Shown here: positions 36,479 to 44,355 of the stretch, in pieces
Layout: each line of letters opens with the position of its first letter
Position numbering within the stretch: the first letter of the stretch is position 1
From: a virus
DNA: 64,000 bases
Reading direction: 5' to 3' (one strand)
Virus record (IMG/VR): IMGVR_UViG_3300023179_000053
Coordinates: 1-64,000 of that record
Made by a program: the position numbers and the translations under genes
Notes under the pieces: generated by a model
Seen by the model: only the letters and a program-made list of their open reading frames with translations
Told to the model about the DNA's origin: nothing
Databases searched by the model: none

Positions 36479-37486
36479 CTAACCTTTACTAGTCCATACT
36501 TGTTGGGCAAGCAGGCTCATTGGGAAATCAGTCAATCTATTTTCACGCAGTTTCATATTGTAACGGCTCACAATTAAATATGGCAATGATGTGAAAGTTA
36601 CAGTTTGACCACTACTGATCATTGCTTGTGCTTGTGCAATTACTAATGAAGGACTGCCAAGCTTTGTCAATGCTTCAGTCAATCGTTGCTCATTAACTTT
36701 CTTACCGTAACGGTTATAAATACAAGAAACGGCAGAAATCATTTGGTCTCTAAACATTTCTTTATTGTCAGGATAGGAATTTTTAAGAGTACGCAATGCC
36801 TTTTCCAATACTGCTGGACCGGCATTAGTATAAACTTTACGAACTGCCGCAACACAACGAATTCTATTTGGACCAGGTGCAAAATGTACTTCTGCGCCAA
36901 TTTTAGCAACTACATTTGAAATACCAATAGCAGTTTCATCACCGGCAACAATGCCTGCCTTAAAGATTTGAGCAGGAGTTGGCTTGGTATGTTCTTTATT
37001 AGTTAGTGCAAAGATATGCGCTTCGTCTTCAAGTGTAAGACCAAAGTAAACCAATGCGTTTACATTTGCATCTTTCATTCCCATTTCAAGCATTGCGTGA
37101 TAACGATGGCTACCATCAATGATTGCCAATGTATTATCTTCACGCATTGAACAAGTAATAACACCAAGCAAATCCGGATCAAAATTCTTTACGATTCGAT
37201 TGATTTTTGCTTTCAATGGACTGCGTTGATATTGATAATCAACAAACATATCAGAGATTTTGATTAAAGACGACATCTTTGAAATGTGTCCAACATCAAA
37301 GTTAGCGCCAAGAGATTCGTGTTTTGTAACAATTGGAACATTCAAACTCTTTGCCGCCTCCTTAATTTGTTTATTGTTTTTTGGTTTAACAGGAACAGTT
37401 TTGTTTTTCACTGTTTTCTCCTTTTTGTTGTTGTTAATTAATTGCTTTGATATTTTCATGCTATTTTTCTTACTAGGCGTAGCCAT
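36479..37486 (-). CDS. ParB/sulfiredoxin-fold protein (DUF6551-like)
   Basis: A 335-residue protein with a Lys-rich N-terminus. Residues about 85-135 (MFVDYQYQRSPLKAKINRIVKNF then IDGSHRYHAMLEMG) give the ParB/Srx nuclease-like fold with its GxxR/SHRxxAM signature. The C-terminal 200 residues are helical. It differs from chromosomal ParB, which has an HTH domain and CTP motif. Such phage proteins may act as nucleases or regulators. A parS-like palindrome exists at 24905 but no direct link can be shown. Confidence 0.7.
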   Translation of the reverse strand: MATPSKKNSMKISKQLINNNKKEKTVKNKTVPVKPKNNKQIKEAAKSLNVPIVTKHESLGANFDVGHISKMSSLIKISDMFVDYQYQRSPLKAKINRIVKNFDPDLLGVITCSMREDNTLAIIDGSHRYHAMLEMGMKDANVNALVYFGLTLEDEAHIFALTNKEHTKPTPAQIFKAGIVAGDETAIGISNVVAKIGAEVHFAPGPNRIRCVAAVRKVYTNAGPAVLEKALRTLKNSYPDNKEMFRDQMISAVSCIYNRYGKKVNEQRLTEALTKLGSPSLVIAQAQAMISSGQTVTFTSLPYLIVSRYNMKLRENRLTDFPMSLLAQQVWTSKG

Positions 37487-37679
37487 TTATCTTGTCTCTT
37501 TCTGCTGTCATTACACCTTTTTTATATTCTTCAAAGATATCAATGTTTAACATTTCATTGAAATAGTCAATCATTTCTCTTGAAGGTGTATTGTCTTCTT
37601 CTATCATTTTGCTATAATAACCTCTAGCAAACCAATATTTAGATGTAAATGCAACGCCTTTTGATTTTATACCTGGCAT
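37473..37679 (-). CDS. small hypothetical protein
   Basis: A 68-residue protein, basic at the start (MPGIKSKGVAFTSKYWFARGY) then acidic and helical (REMIDYFNEMLNIDIFEEYKKG). Overlaps the ParB-like gene by 14 nt. Function unknown. Confidence 0.5.
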   Translation of the reverse strand: MPGIKSKGVAFTSKYWFARGYYSKMIEEDNTPSREMIDYFNEMLNIDIFEEYKKGVMTAERDKINGYA

Positions 37680-37680
37680 A

Positions 37681-38022
37681 TTAAAACAATTTCTCTTTTG
37701 CTTTTTTGTATCTAATCATATGCATTGTTTGATTTACAATTTTGCTACTGATTGAAGTATAATCATCAAGATTAAACATTCTTCTTAAAGAGCCTCTTTC
37801 TCTTGATGTAAAACCACCCCATACTCCAAATTTAATATTTTCATTTAAAGCATAAGCTAAACATTGCTCAGCAACGGGGCATTCTTTACAGTAAGATTTG
37901 GCTTTTTCAGTCTGTTTTTTTAGATTTCTATTATCTTCATCAGACTCAAAATAAAATGTATTTATTGATATACCTTTACAAGCAGCTCTATCTCTCCAGA
38001 TTTCTTTGATTGGACTAAACAC
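37681..38022 (-). CDS. whiB: WhiB-family iron-sulfur transcription factor
   Basis: A 113-residue regulator with the four cluster cysteines Cys15, Cys45, Cys48 and Cys54 (CKECPVAEQC) and the beta-turn GVWGG at residues 66-70, then a basic stretch (SRERGSLRRM) for DNA contact. WhiB proteins bind the primary sigma factor of actinobacteria and adjust promoter choice. A phage copy could redirect host transcription or block host WhiB. Strongest single marker of an actinobacterial host. Confidence 0.92.
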   Translation of the reverse strand: MFSPIKEIWRDRAACKGISINTFYFESDEDNRNLKKQTEKAKSYCKECPVAEQCLAYALNENIKFGVWGGFTSRERGSLRRMFNLDDYTSISSKIVNQTMHMIRYKKAKEKLF

Positions 38023-38024
38023 AA

Positions 38025-38399
38025 TTATTCTCCATAGTAGGGGATAATAGGTTTATCAACAAGTGGATCAAGAAAATTAGTTTGATAATTGTCAAAATAC
38101 TTTCTAATATCAATATTTTCAATACTGCTTAGAGCATTAATTAAATGTGATATATGAGATGACATAGCAATAATAACATTTACTGCTTTGTTAATTTCCA
38201 CCTCCTCTGTTTTATCATTACAGGCTAAATTGATTAGATGTAAGCCAAATCTAGTTCTACCTGTATTAGTTGTGAAATCAGTGCTTTTTAGCAAGTCAGC
38301 AACAGCCTGTAATGTTTTAACAAAGTCTGTTTCATCTGACATACCATCTGGCATTTTGTTTTCAACGCTTGCATTGTCAATATCTTTTTTGTTGTACAT
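38025..38399 (-). CDS. hypothetical helical protein
   Basis: From the ATG at 38399, with AAGGAA upstream, 124 residues. Sequence reads MYNKKDIDNASVENKMPDG then helices (DFVKTLQAVADLLKSTDF, VNVIIAMSSHISHLINALSSI). It lies directly upstream of whiB in the same operon. Function unknown. Confidence 0.55.
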   Translation of the reverse strand: MYNKKDIDNASVENKMPDGMSDETDFVKTLQAVADLLKSTDFTTNTGRTRFGLHLINLACNDKTEEVEINKAVNVIIAMSSHISHLINALSSIENIDIRKYFDNYQTNFLDPLVDKPIIPYYGE

Positions 38400-38406
38400 T
38401 TTTTCC

Positions 38407-38916
38407 TTAATACCACACTCTTGAACCATTACCATATTCAGCAACAAATTCTAACCACCAAGATGCGTAAATCCAGTCATTAATTAAATCTTTTTCATTC
38501 ATATCTTGCTCTGGATTTCTTTCTATATAATCTTCAACCATTGCTGCAAAATGCTCTGTTTCATTTTTCATATATTGAGACAACTCTACACAATATTCTG
38601 GCGTTAACCCTTCTTCACCATCATCAAAACCATTTCCATAAAATGAGAATTTAGTTTCTCCGTAAGAAGCGAAATCTCCGTTTTCTGATAGATTTAGAAG
38701 CGAATTACCATATTTACCTCTATACCAACATCCAACTCCAAACATTCCATATGTTGGAATTGTTTCTTTTAACAATGGATTTGCTTCATATTGAGTTTTC
38801 CAAGGGCAACCACCACAACTTTGTGTTTTATCGCAATCTATTTTTTTATCTTCATCATAAACAGCAGTGTTTGCTTTTTCACAAGGATAAACTTTTGGAA
38901 TATTATCTAAACCCAT
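38407..38916 (-). CDS. Cys-rich hypothetical protein
   Basis: A 169-residue protein. Its first 65 residues contain Cys at several places (YPCEKANTA, KIDCDKTQSCGGCPWKTQ, GVGCWYRG), of which CGGCPW resembles a metal-binding or redox centre. The C-terminal half is acidic and aromatic. May bind zinc or an iron-sulfur cluster; not recognised. Confidence 0.55.
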   Translation of the reverse strand: MGLDNIPKVYPCEKANTAVYDEDKKIDCDKTQSCGGCPWKTQYEANPLLKETIPTYGMFGVGCWYRGKYGNSLLNLSENGDFASYGETKFSFYGNGFDDGEEGLTPEYCVELSQYMKNETEHFAAMVEDYIERNPEQDMNEKDLINDWIYASWWLEFVAEYGNGSRVWY

Positions 38917-38917
38917 A

Positions 38918-39475
38918 TTAATACGCTCCTATTGCTTGTTGTAGTGTAGTTGGAATTTCTGAATATTCTGCGCAGCTTTTTGCTATTAAATTACCTTTAT
39001 CAATATAAAAGAAACCGTGAAAACCCATTCCCGGTTCACAATAATAAAGGTGGAATTTTAGATTACTATATTTTGCATCTACTAAGTGGTCAGATAAACA
39101 ATCATCACCTGGAGACCACGCTGTGTCATATGTTATAAGCATTGAACACTCTTTTGAGTTTTCTTTTTTAAGAGGTTCAAAATAAGTATTATAACATCCC
39201 CACTTGGTTCCCCAATTTTGAATTGCCCAATCATACCATTTAGAATCTTGGTCTAAACCAAAATTTGGCATTGGTTTTAGCATTTTAAATAAACAAAAAT
39301 CTTCTGTTACATATCTGGATTCATCATCATATGACCCTCTGATAATAGCAGTTTTAATTTGATTTTCATCTAATCGCTCATCACCTTTCTTAGGAATAAT
39401 ACAAGAAGCAATAAATTTAATTACTTCCTCTGTATTCCCTTGAACTGTAAATTGATTATTACAATGATTTGGCAT
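38918..39475 (-). CDS. DUF1281-like protein (YubB/Api92 ferredoxin-like fold)
   Basis: A 185-residue protein starting MPNHCNNQFTVQGNTEEVIKF, then WAIQNWGTKWGCYNTYF near residues 88-104, MLITYDTAWSPGDDC near 113-127 and a final YYCEPGMGFHGFFYI. This chain of motifs is the DUF1281 type seen on plasmids and phages. Its biochemical role is not known. Overlaps the next gene by 17 nt. Confidence 0.72.
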   Translation of the reverse strand: MPNHCNNQFTVQGNTEEVIKFIASCIIPKKGDERLDENQIKTAIIRGSYDDESRYVTEDFCLFKMLKPMPNFGLDQDSKWYDWAIQNWGTKWGCYNTYFEPLKKENSKECSMLITYDTAWSPGDDCLSDHLVDAKYSNLKFHLYYCEPGMGFHGFFYIDKGNLIAKSCAEYSEIPTTLQQAIGAY

Positions 39476-39833
39476 TTGCTACCTCTCTAGCTTTTTGCTT
39501 TCTAGATCTTCTTGCTGCATTATTCTTTGCAAGATATTGTTTTTTTCTTGCAACATCCATTGTGTCTTTCCACTTCTTAGTGTAGATTTTCTTTTTAGTT
39601 CTATATTTGCTATCAATATATTTGTTATGAGCAGTAAAGGCATACTGTTCATCATTTTCAAATAATAGCTTTACAGAGTCTAAGTTTACTTTATCATAGT
39701 GATATTTTAAACCACTTTGATATTCAACTATTAATTTACCTACATTATTATTTGGATTGTAAGTATAAACAGCATTATTTAGAATAGTACAATTAAATTT
39801 CTTTGACACTTTATTCAAAGGAATCATCTCCAT
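39459..39833 (-). CDS. basic hypothetical protein
   Basis: A 124-residue protein with a beta-rich first half (YTYNPNNNVGKLIVEYQSGLKYHYD) and a strongly basic C-terminal tail (KKQYLAKNNAARRSRKQKAREVAN), suggesting nucleic-acid binding. Sits between two coupled genes. No family recognised. Confidence 0.5.
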   Translation of the reverse strand: MEMIPLNKVSKKFNCTILNNAVYTYNPNNNVGKLIVEYQSGLKYHYDKVNLDSVKLLFENDEQYAFTAHNKYIDSKYRTKKKIYTKKWKDTMDVARKKQYLAKNNAARRSRKQKAREVANAKSL

Positions 39834-40236
39834 ATTCTAAACGTAACTGTTCATAATTATCTTCATCTGCTATTGGATAGTCTTTTAGTTCATTTTTCCA
39901 ACACATAGCGGAAATAAATGCATCAGTGATATTCCAGCCTACTAAGCCCATTGATTCATTTTTAAGGACTCTACAAACTAGTCTATCAACACTTCCAACT
40001 AACCAATGAGTATAGGTTTCTACTCGGAAATCATCAGGGTAATTAGTAATCAAATCTTTACTGATTACTTCAAAGTTAGAAACATCTATTGCTGTAGAGT
40101 CTCTATGCTTATCAATTCCACAATAACCCCAAGTTTTAAACATATCTTCTGGACCATTATAATAGAAATCTTCCGGTTTTTTTAATGCTTCACCGGCGTA
40201 CTCTATGATATTGTCTGTAAAATGAGTGCTATTCAT
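39811..40236 (-). CDS. hypothetical protein
   Basis: A 141-residue acidic protein, starting MNSTHFTDNIIEYAGEALKKPEDFYYNG; later MFKTWGYCGIDKHRDSTAIDVSNF and a Trp-rich centre. The start abuts the upstream stop. No recognised family. Confidence 0.5.
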   Translation of the reverse strand: MNSTHFTDNIIEYAGEALKKPEDFYYNGPEDMFKTWGYCGIDKHRDSTAIDVSNFEVISKDLITNYPDDFRVETYTHWLVGSVDRLVCRVLKNESMGLVGWNITDAFISAMCWKNELKDYPIADEDNYEQLRLEYGDDSFE

Positions 40237-40716
40237 TTATTCATCACCATCTCTCCAAATTGTTAGCAACTCTTCAAATCCTTCTGCCAATGATCCATTA
40301 GCATTCATATAGTCATACATAATTTCATCTTTGCCAGAGAATGTCAAGGTAGAACTATATTGATTTACAGTATTGCCAAGCAATGTCATTTTAACTCTAA
40401 TTCTATCTGGATGTTGAGATGGCGCAATTTCATCTTCATCTTCTTCTTTTATTGGGGCAGCCCAACCACCAGTCAATAATGCTACCAATTGAAAGTTTTT
40501 TAAAGCATTTTTTGTCTTTGGATATTTACCAGCTCTCTCCATTAGTTGATAAACATCACCATTTGAAGCAAGAAGCTCCATTTCTCTTTCACCATTTTCC
40601 AACACTTTAATACCAACTAAAGTTGCTGTTTTACTATCACGATAATCTTCAATTTTTGTATGAATATCTTTTGAAAGATTTTCGTATTCATTTGGTGTGT
40701 ACATTTTGATTGTCAT
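40237..40716 (-). CDS. hypothetical protein
   Basis: A 159-residue protein with a helical N-terminal half (YENLSKDIHTKIEDY, GDVYQLMERAGKYPKTKNALKNF) and a beta C-terminal part (RIRVKMTLLGNTVNQYSSTLTFSG). AAGGAAAAAATA precedes the ATG. Function unknown. Confidence 0.55.
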   Translation of the reverse strand: MTIKMYTPNEYENLSKDIHTKIEDYRDSKTATLVGIKVLENGEREMELLASNGDVYQLMERAGKYPKTKNALKNFQLVALLTGGWAAPIKEEDEDEIAPSQHPDRIRVKMTLLGNTVNQYSSTLTFSGKDEIMYDYMNANGSLAEGFEELLTIWRDGDE

Positions 40717-40745
40717 TATTTTTTCCTTTGTTTTGTTGTTATTAT

Positions 40746-41120
40746 TTATTTGTATAACATTTCATTACTTACATCTAGTGCCCATCTTAAACAAGCATCT
40801 ACTGATTCTTCCCCAAATAAAGATTTGAATTGAAATTCACCAGTTTGTTCGGCAATAACTTCAGCATAAGCATACATACCTTGATATGTTTTATTTTCTA
40901 ATTCATAGTATGCTGAGCAACTCCAAACTTTAATAGTTATTGGCTTTGAATCAAATGAAAATGGAAAATTGGTATTTTCTTGTTGAAAATTGTATTCATC
41001 TACCCAATCGTGCAATGGTATACATTTTACACCTAGAGGTGTTGGGTTTTTGTAATTACGAAATTTCAACTCTTGCTCTTTTTCATATGTTTCAATATCA
41101 TATGTATCTCTGTTTGTCAT
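40746..41120 (-). CDS. hypothetical protein
   Basis: A 124-residue protein with PLGVKCIPLHDWVDEYNF, KPITIKVWSCSAYYELENKTYQGMY and a helical end. The mixture of strands with Trp and Tyr suggests a small beta domain. No family recognised. Confidence 0.5.
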   Translation of the reverse strand: MTNRDTYDIETYEKEQELKFRNYKNPTPLGVKCIPLHDWVDEYNFQQENTNFPFSFDSKPITIKVWSCSAYYELENKTYQGMYAYAEVIAEQTGEFQFKSLFGEESVDACLRWALDVSNEMLYK

Positions 41121-41131
41121 TGCATTCTCCT

Positions 41132-41233
41132 TTAGTCTAAATATTTGTCTATGTCAACAAAATCTAATATTAAATTAACTATAAATATTGTGATTGCTAT
41201 TACTACCCAAATTGATATTAATATTGTTTTCAT
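41132..41233 (-). CDS. 33-residue membrane peptide
   Basis: MKTILISIWVVIAITIFIVNLIL followed by DFVDIDKYLD: one membrane helix and an acidic tail. Its ATG overlaps the stop of the 41230 gene as ATGA, and AGGAG for the next gene follows its stop. Very similar in form to the peptides at 25694, 33232 and 42295. Confidence 0.55.
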   Translation of the reverse strand: MKTILISIWVVIAITIFIVNLILDFVDIDKYLD

Positions 41234-41649
41234 TCTGCCTTTTTTATTACATATTTGCCATTTTTAAAACGAGATTTCATTTGTTTAAAACGCATTTGCC
41301 AATGACTAATATCACATTGATCGTGTGTTATTTGTAAGTCAGTAAGCATTTCTAAATTATTTTTTGTAATTTTCCAATTTGGCAATGATTTTTCAAGTAC
41401 TTCTATAACTAAAGGATCGTCTACCATAAGACCTTCAATTATTTTTCTGTAATATTTACTTGAAATAATAGAACCAACAGCACATTTGGTATCATTATCT
41501 CCTCTGTATAAACAAGTGCTTTCAGTTACTTCACCATCTTCATCTTGAGATATAATTTTTTGAGATTTAGAATTTTGAGTTAAAAGATGATTTTGAATAT
41601 AATCAAAAACATCCTTATCTGTTTTAAGCTGAGATAGTGACTTCTTCAT
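41230..41649 (-). CDS. hypothetical protein, paralogue of the 26556 gene
   Basis: A 139-residue protein. LKTDKDVFDYIQNHLLTQNSKS, EDGEV and TKCAVGSIISSKYY line up with the longer 26556 protein; PNWKITKNNLEMLTDLQITHDQ also matches its PNWEMTNESVQMVILLQIIHDS. A duplicated family within the small-gene block. Role unknown. Confidence 0.65.
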   Translation of the reverse strand: MKKSLSQLKTDKDVFDYIQNHLLTQNSKSQKIISQDEDGEVTESTCLYRGDNDTKCAVGSIISSKYYRKIIEGLMVDDPLVIEVLEKSLPNWKITKNNLEMLTDLQITHDQCDISHWQMRFKQMKSRFKNGKYVIKKAE

Positions 41650-42109
41650 TTTCTTTTTTCCATTTTTCGTATTCGTGTTTATACACCGTCAGCATTGCTC
41701 TTAGAACTTTTTTATCAGGGCAAACTGTTGAGTTGTTTCTAACAAATATATCAAGCCATTGTTTTGTATTAAACGTGCTATGATTTGTTGACAAACCAAT
41801 ATGATCTTTTACATTTTGCATTGTTAATAAAATGTCTTTAGTAACCCATTGGTCATTATTATCTTTTTCCCAGCCGGTCATAAATGAAACATCACAAATT
41901 TTCTCTACAACTTTAGACCTAGCATAGTATTCAGCTGCATTTTTCTTAGTGATTTGACCATATCCAACAGCACCACCCCAGAATATAAATGTTTTTGTTT
42001 CTGGAACTAAATCATATACTTTTCGACCATCTTCTTCTTTTTCAATATAAGCTTTTTCTACATCATCTTTGTACATTTCAATATCACCAATATACCAAGT
42101 TAAAGGCAT
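41624..42109 (-). CDS. hypothetical protein
   Basis: A 161-residue protein with MPLTWYIGDIEMYKDDVEKAYI, GAVGYGQITKKNAAEYYARSKV and DHIGLSTNHSTFNTKQWLDIF. No catalytic signature. Overlaps the 41230 gene by 26 nt, so the two are co-translated. Confidence 0.55.
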   Translation of the reverse strand: MPLTWYIGDIEMYKDDVEKAYIEKEEDGRKVYDLVPETKTFIFWGGAVGYGQITKKNAAEYYARSKVVEKICDVSFMTGWEKDNNDQWVTKDILLTMQNVKDHIGLSTNHSTFNTKQWLDIFVRNNSTVCPDKKVLRAMLTVYKHEYEKWKKENEEVTISA

Positions 42110-42110
42110 T

Positions 42111-42311
42111 TTACTTTCCTCCTGATTGATTCATTATGTGTTCTTTAAATTCTTTAACTGCTTGCAAATTAAAGTGCAATTCTCTAACTATTGTATTCCA
42201 AATCATATCTATACATTCTCCATCAGTTAAATACTCACCTGGAGTTGTTAGTATGTCAATGATTTTATCAATAACTCTTGATTGAGCATTTGAATCATGC
42301 ATATTTGTCAT
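42111..42311 (-). CDS. hypothetical protein, paralogue of the 29885 gene
   Basis: A 66-residue helical protein: IDKIIDILTTPGEYLTDGECIDMIWNTI then a helix ending EHIMNQSGGK. Related to the C-terminal part of the 29885 protein. Role unknown. Confidence 0.55.
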   Translation of the reverse strand: MTNMHDSNAQSRVIDKIIDILTTPGEYLTDGECIDMIWNTIVRELHFNLQAVKEFKEHIMNQSGGK

Positions 42312-42405
42312 CTTTATTATCTCCTGTAGTTAATACTTTAATAACTGAACCAGTTATTAATCCAACTAATGTAATAATAATTATTACAAGGATAGATTCA
42401 AACAT
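42295..42405 (-). CDS. 36-residue membrane peptide
   Basis: MFESILVIIIITLVGLITGS..., a single hydrophobic helix with a polar, charged tail (TTGDNKDDKYA). It overlaps both neighbours by 8-17 nt. Another member of the mini membrane proteins. Confidence 0.5.
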   Translation of the reverse strand: MFESILVIIIITLVGLITGSVIKVLTTGDNKDDKYA

Positions 42406-42706
42406 TTGCTTGACACAGCTTAATCATTTTAAATACTACCGGTCCGTGCATATAATTTTCTCCACCCAATACAATATCCCATTCTTCAAATTTTGGATGA
42501 TCTTTATAAACTTCATTAAACCATTGTTTACAAGATTCTAACAAAATGTTTTTATCCTCTTCTGTTAGTTGTTTTGTAATAGCAATAATTTCTTTTTCTT
42601 TTTGGTTTCCAGCACTCCATACTCTATGGTCATCTGAATACTCATATGTATGATCGAAATTAATAATTTCATTTGCAATTTCTTCTAAATTATTGGTTTT
42701 CATCAT
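42398..42706 (-). CDS. hypothetical protein
   Basis: A 102-residue acidic protein, MMKTNNLEEIANEIINFDHTYEYSDDHRVW then ITKQLTEEDKNILLESCKQWFNEVY and a terminal beta part. No family recognised. Confidence 0.5.
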   Translation of the reverse strand: MMKTNNLEEIANEIINFDHTYEYSDDHRVWSAGNQKEKEIIAITKQLTEEDKNILLESCKQWFNEVYKDHPKFEEWDIVLGGENYMHGPVVFKMIKLCQANV

Positions 42707-43055
42707 TTTCTCCTTTGTTTTTATAGTGTAACTTTCCTTCTAACTTACTTTTTGAAATTTCATCCCAATAATACGGAATTGATTCTTCAATTTCATACAC
42801 TACTTCATGCTCTATATTATCAGGATAATAAATAACTCTAATAGTTGGATAAGAGCCAAAGTCGTGTTCATTCCATTTTATTTTAAATCTAATACCAATT
42901 TCTAATGCTTTTGGAAACGTTCTTTTTAATTGATCTAGGAAAGTTTCAGCTTCAAGCAATGCATCTTCATAAAAGTTTTCACTTCCTAATTGAGCGCAAG
43001 TTTCTTCTATTGGAGATGTATCAAATTCTAAATAATCTGTATTTACCACTTTCAT
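42690..43055 (-). CDS. hypothetical protein behind a structured leader
   Basis: A 121-residue protein with an acidic helical first half (FYEDALLEAETFLDQLKRTFPKALEIG) and beta second half (IRFKIKWNEHDFGSYPTIRVIYYPD). AGGAG precedes the ATG. A multi-helix RNA candidate (43085-43264) lies directly upstream and could be its leader or a processed RNA. Confidence 0.55.
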   Translation of the reverse strand: MKVVNTDYLEFDTSPIEETCAQLGSENFYEDALLEAETFLDQLKRTFPKALEIGIRFKIKWNEHDFGSYPTIRVIYYPDNIEHEVVYEIEESIPYYWDEISKSKLEGKLHYKNKGENDENQ

Positions 43056-43084
43056 ATAGCTCCTTTATAGTTTGATTTATAGAT

Positions 43085-43264
43085 AAAATAGAGATAGGCG
43101 GGAAACATTTGTACCCAACTGAATTCATTTGCAAACCAACCCGTATATAAATTTACAAATATAGTTAAGCCATTCTTAACTGATACTTTAATATAACGCA
43201 TCACCGTTATACATATTTCCCTTCACCCAATAAGAAAGGAGATGGGCTAGCCTATCTCTATTTT
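43085..43264 (-). ncRNA. candidate multi-helix structured RNA
   Basis: A 180-nt gap in an otherwise tightly packed operon. The ends pair as a perfect 15-bp stem (43085-43099 with 43250-43264). Inside are TATAACG-catcac-CGTTATA, GTTAAG-ccatt-CTTAAC and a TTTGTAAA/TTTGCAAA helix (43128-43135 with 43152-43159), which has a G-U pair on the minus strand but a C-A mismatch on the plus strand, favouring a minus-strand RNA. Could be a leader, riboswitch-like element or small RNA. Confidence 0.55.
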
Positions 43265-43266
43265 AT

Positions 43267-43650
43267 TTATAACTCTTCCCAGATTCTTTTATACTGGAAC
43301 ACATCTTCATCTCTATCAACAAGATAAAGAGATATTACGTGTTTTCCCAATTTACGATCATCTGAGCCAACATATGGATAAATCATCTGAATAGCAAATT
43401 GCCATTTAGACATAAATTTCTTTTGATGATTTGTAAATGGTGGATTGACTTTGTAATGAGTAATATTGAAGTCCGTGTTAAGGTACTCATTTACAGCACC
43501 AAGAAATACATATTCAAAGTATTTTTCTGGCACTGGTCTTGGCGTAAATCCATTATTTTCTCTTTCGTTTTGGAAAAGCCATTCTTTTTCTAAAACAATG
43601 AGATGCTTACCATCTGCTGTGTATTTAAACTTACCGTATGGGTTTTTCAT
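43267..43650 (-). CDS. hypothetical protein
   Basis: A 127-residue basic, aromatic protein: LIVLEKEWLFQNERENNGFTP, YVFLGAVNEYLNTDFNI, KKFMSKWQFAIQMIYPYVG. The pattern looks like a small alpha/beta domain. It ends two nt before the structured RNA candidate. Function unknown. Confidence 0.55.
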   Translation of the reverse strand: MKNPYGKFKYTADGKHLIVLEKEWLFQNERENNGFTPRPVPEKYFEYVFLGAVNEYLNTDFNITHYKVNPPFTNHQKKFMSKWQFAIQMIYPYVGSDDRKLGKHVISLYLVDRDEDVFQYKRIWEEL

Positions 43651-43784
43651 TTGTTCTCCTTTGGTTTGAATTGATTCAAAAATTGTTGATGATTTTTACG
43701 AGCACACTTTCCACAAACTTTATATTTAGTAAAGGCTGTAAGAAGGTCTGCTTTTTTACCACACTGGGAGCAAATAACATTCAT
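43647..43784 (-). CDS. 45-residue zinc-ribbon protein
   Basis: MNVICSQCGKKADLLTAFTKYKVCGKCARKNHQQF...: CxxC...CxxC with 19 residues between, a classic zinc ribbon, and a basic C-terminus. Start overlaps the upstream stop as TAATG and its stop overlaps the downstream ATG as ATGA. Confidence 0.65.
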   Translation of the reverse strand: MNVICSQCGKKADLLTAFTKYKVCGKCARKNHQQFLNQFKPKENK

Positions 43785-43996
43785 TATTTAGCCCCGGCTT
43801 CTTTTAGAGCAAAAGATGCTTGAATAGCAATATTTTGATTTTCAAGATCAACAACTCTTTGGTTTAGACTTTTTAGTGCTTCTCTAATCACATCAAGTAT
43901 TTCCATAACAATTTTATGATTTTTACTTTCTTGACCAACGGCTGTTGCCACAAGGTCAATAAGATTACCAATTTCTTGTTTTTCTAGTTCATTCAT
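43784..43996 (-). CDS. small coiled-coil protein
   Basis: From the ATG at 43996 (GAGGAAGAGT upstream) 70 residues: MNELEKQEIGNLIDLVATAVGQ, HKIVMEILDVIREALKSLNQRVVDLENQN. Heptad spacing suggests a coiled coil. Function unknown. Confidence 0.55.
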   Translation of the reverse strand: MNELEKQEIGNLIDLVATAVGQESKNHKIVMEILDVIREALKSLNQRVVDLENQNIAIQASFALKEAGAK

Positions 43997-44159
43997 ACTC
44001 TTCCTCTTTCTTTGTAATAAATGTAAATTGTTGACCCCACGATTCCCAATCTTCATTCATTTCTAAATCAAGTTTCCAATCGTATGGTTCAATTACTTCG
44101 TGAATAGCCAATACTTCTTTTGTAATTGCGTATTGCCAATTTCTATAGTACTTACTCAT
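43989..44159 (-). CDS. small hypothetical protein
   Basis: 56 residues from the ATG at 44159 (AAGG upstream; the longer frame reads back into the previous gene). MSKYYRNWQYAITKEVLAIHEVIEPYDWK and a Trp-rich end with acidic tail. No family recognised. Confidence 0.5.
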   Translation of the reverse strand: MSKYYRNWQYAITKEVLAIHEVIEPYDWKLDLEMNEDWESWGQQFTFITKKEEEYE

Positions 44160-44352
44160 TAAACTTACCTTCTTTCTTTGCTTGCCATAGTTTAGCAATG
44201 ATCATTGCTTTATCTGAATCTGTCATTCCACGAATTCTATCAGCAATAGCCCAGCATTCATTTGCATCTGCGCTTTTGCCTAATGCGTAATAGTGGTTTC
44301 CAAGTTTCTCCCACTCTTTCCATTCAGCTTCAGTTTCAACAAAGTCAGCCAT
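44152..44352 (-). CDS. small helical protein with TPR-like repeat
   Basis: A 66-residue protein: EWKEWEKLGNHYYALGKSADANECWAIADRI has the spacing of a tetratricopeptide-like helix pair, followed by a third helix. Possibly a protein-binding fragment. Confidence 0.5.
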   Translation of the reverse strand: MADFVETEAEWKEWEKLGNHYYALGKSADANECWAIADRIRGMTDSDKAMIIAKLWQAKKEGKFNE

Positions 44353-44355
44353 TGT

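Noticed and set aside
36479-37486. Classical ParB partition protein
   Set aside because: The ParB/Srx-like signature is present, but no clear HTH or CTP-binding motif is seen and no ParA gene is next to it.
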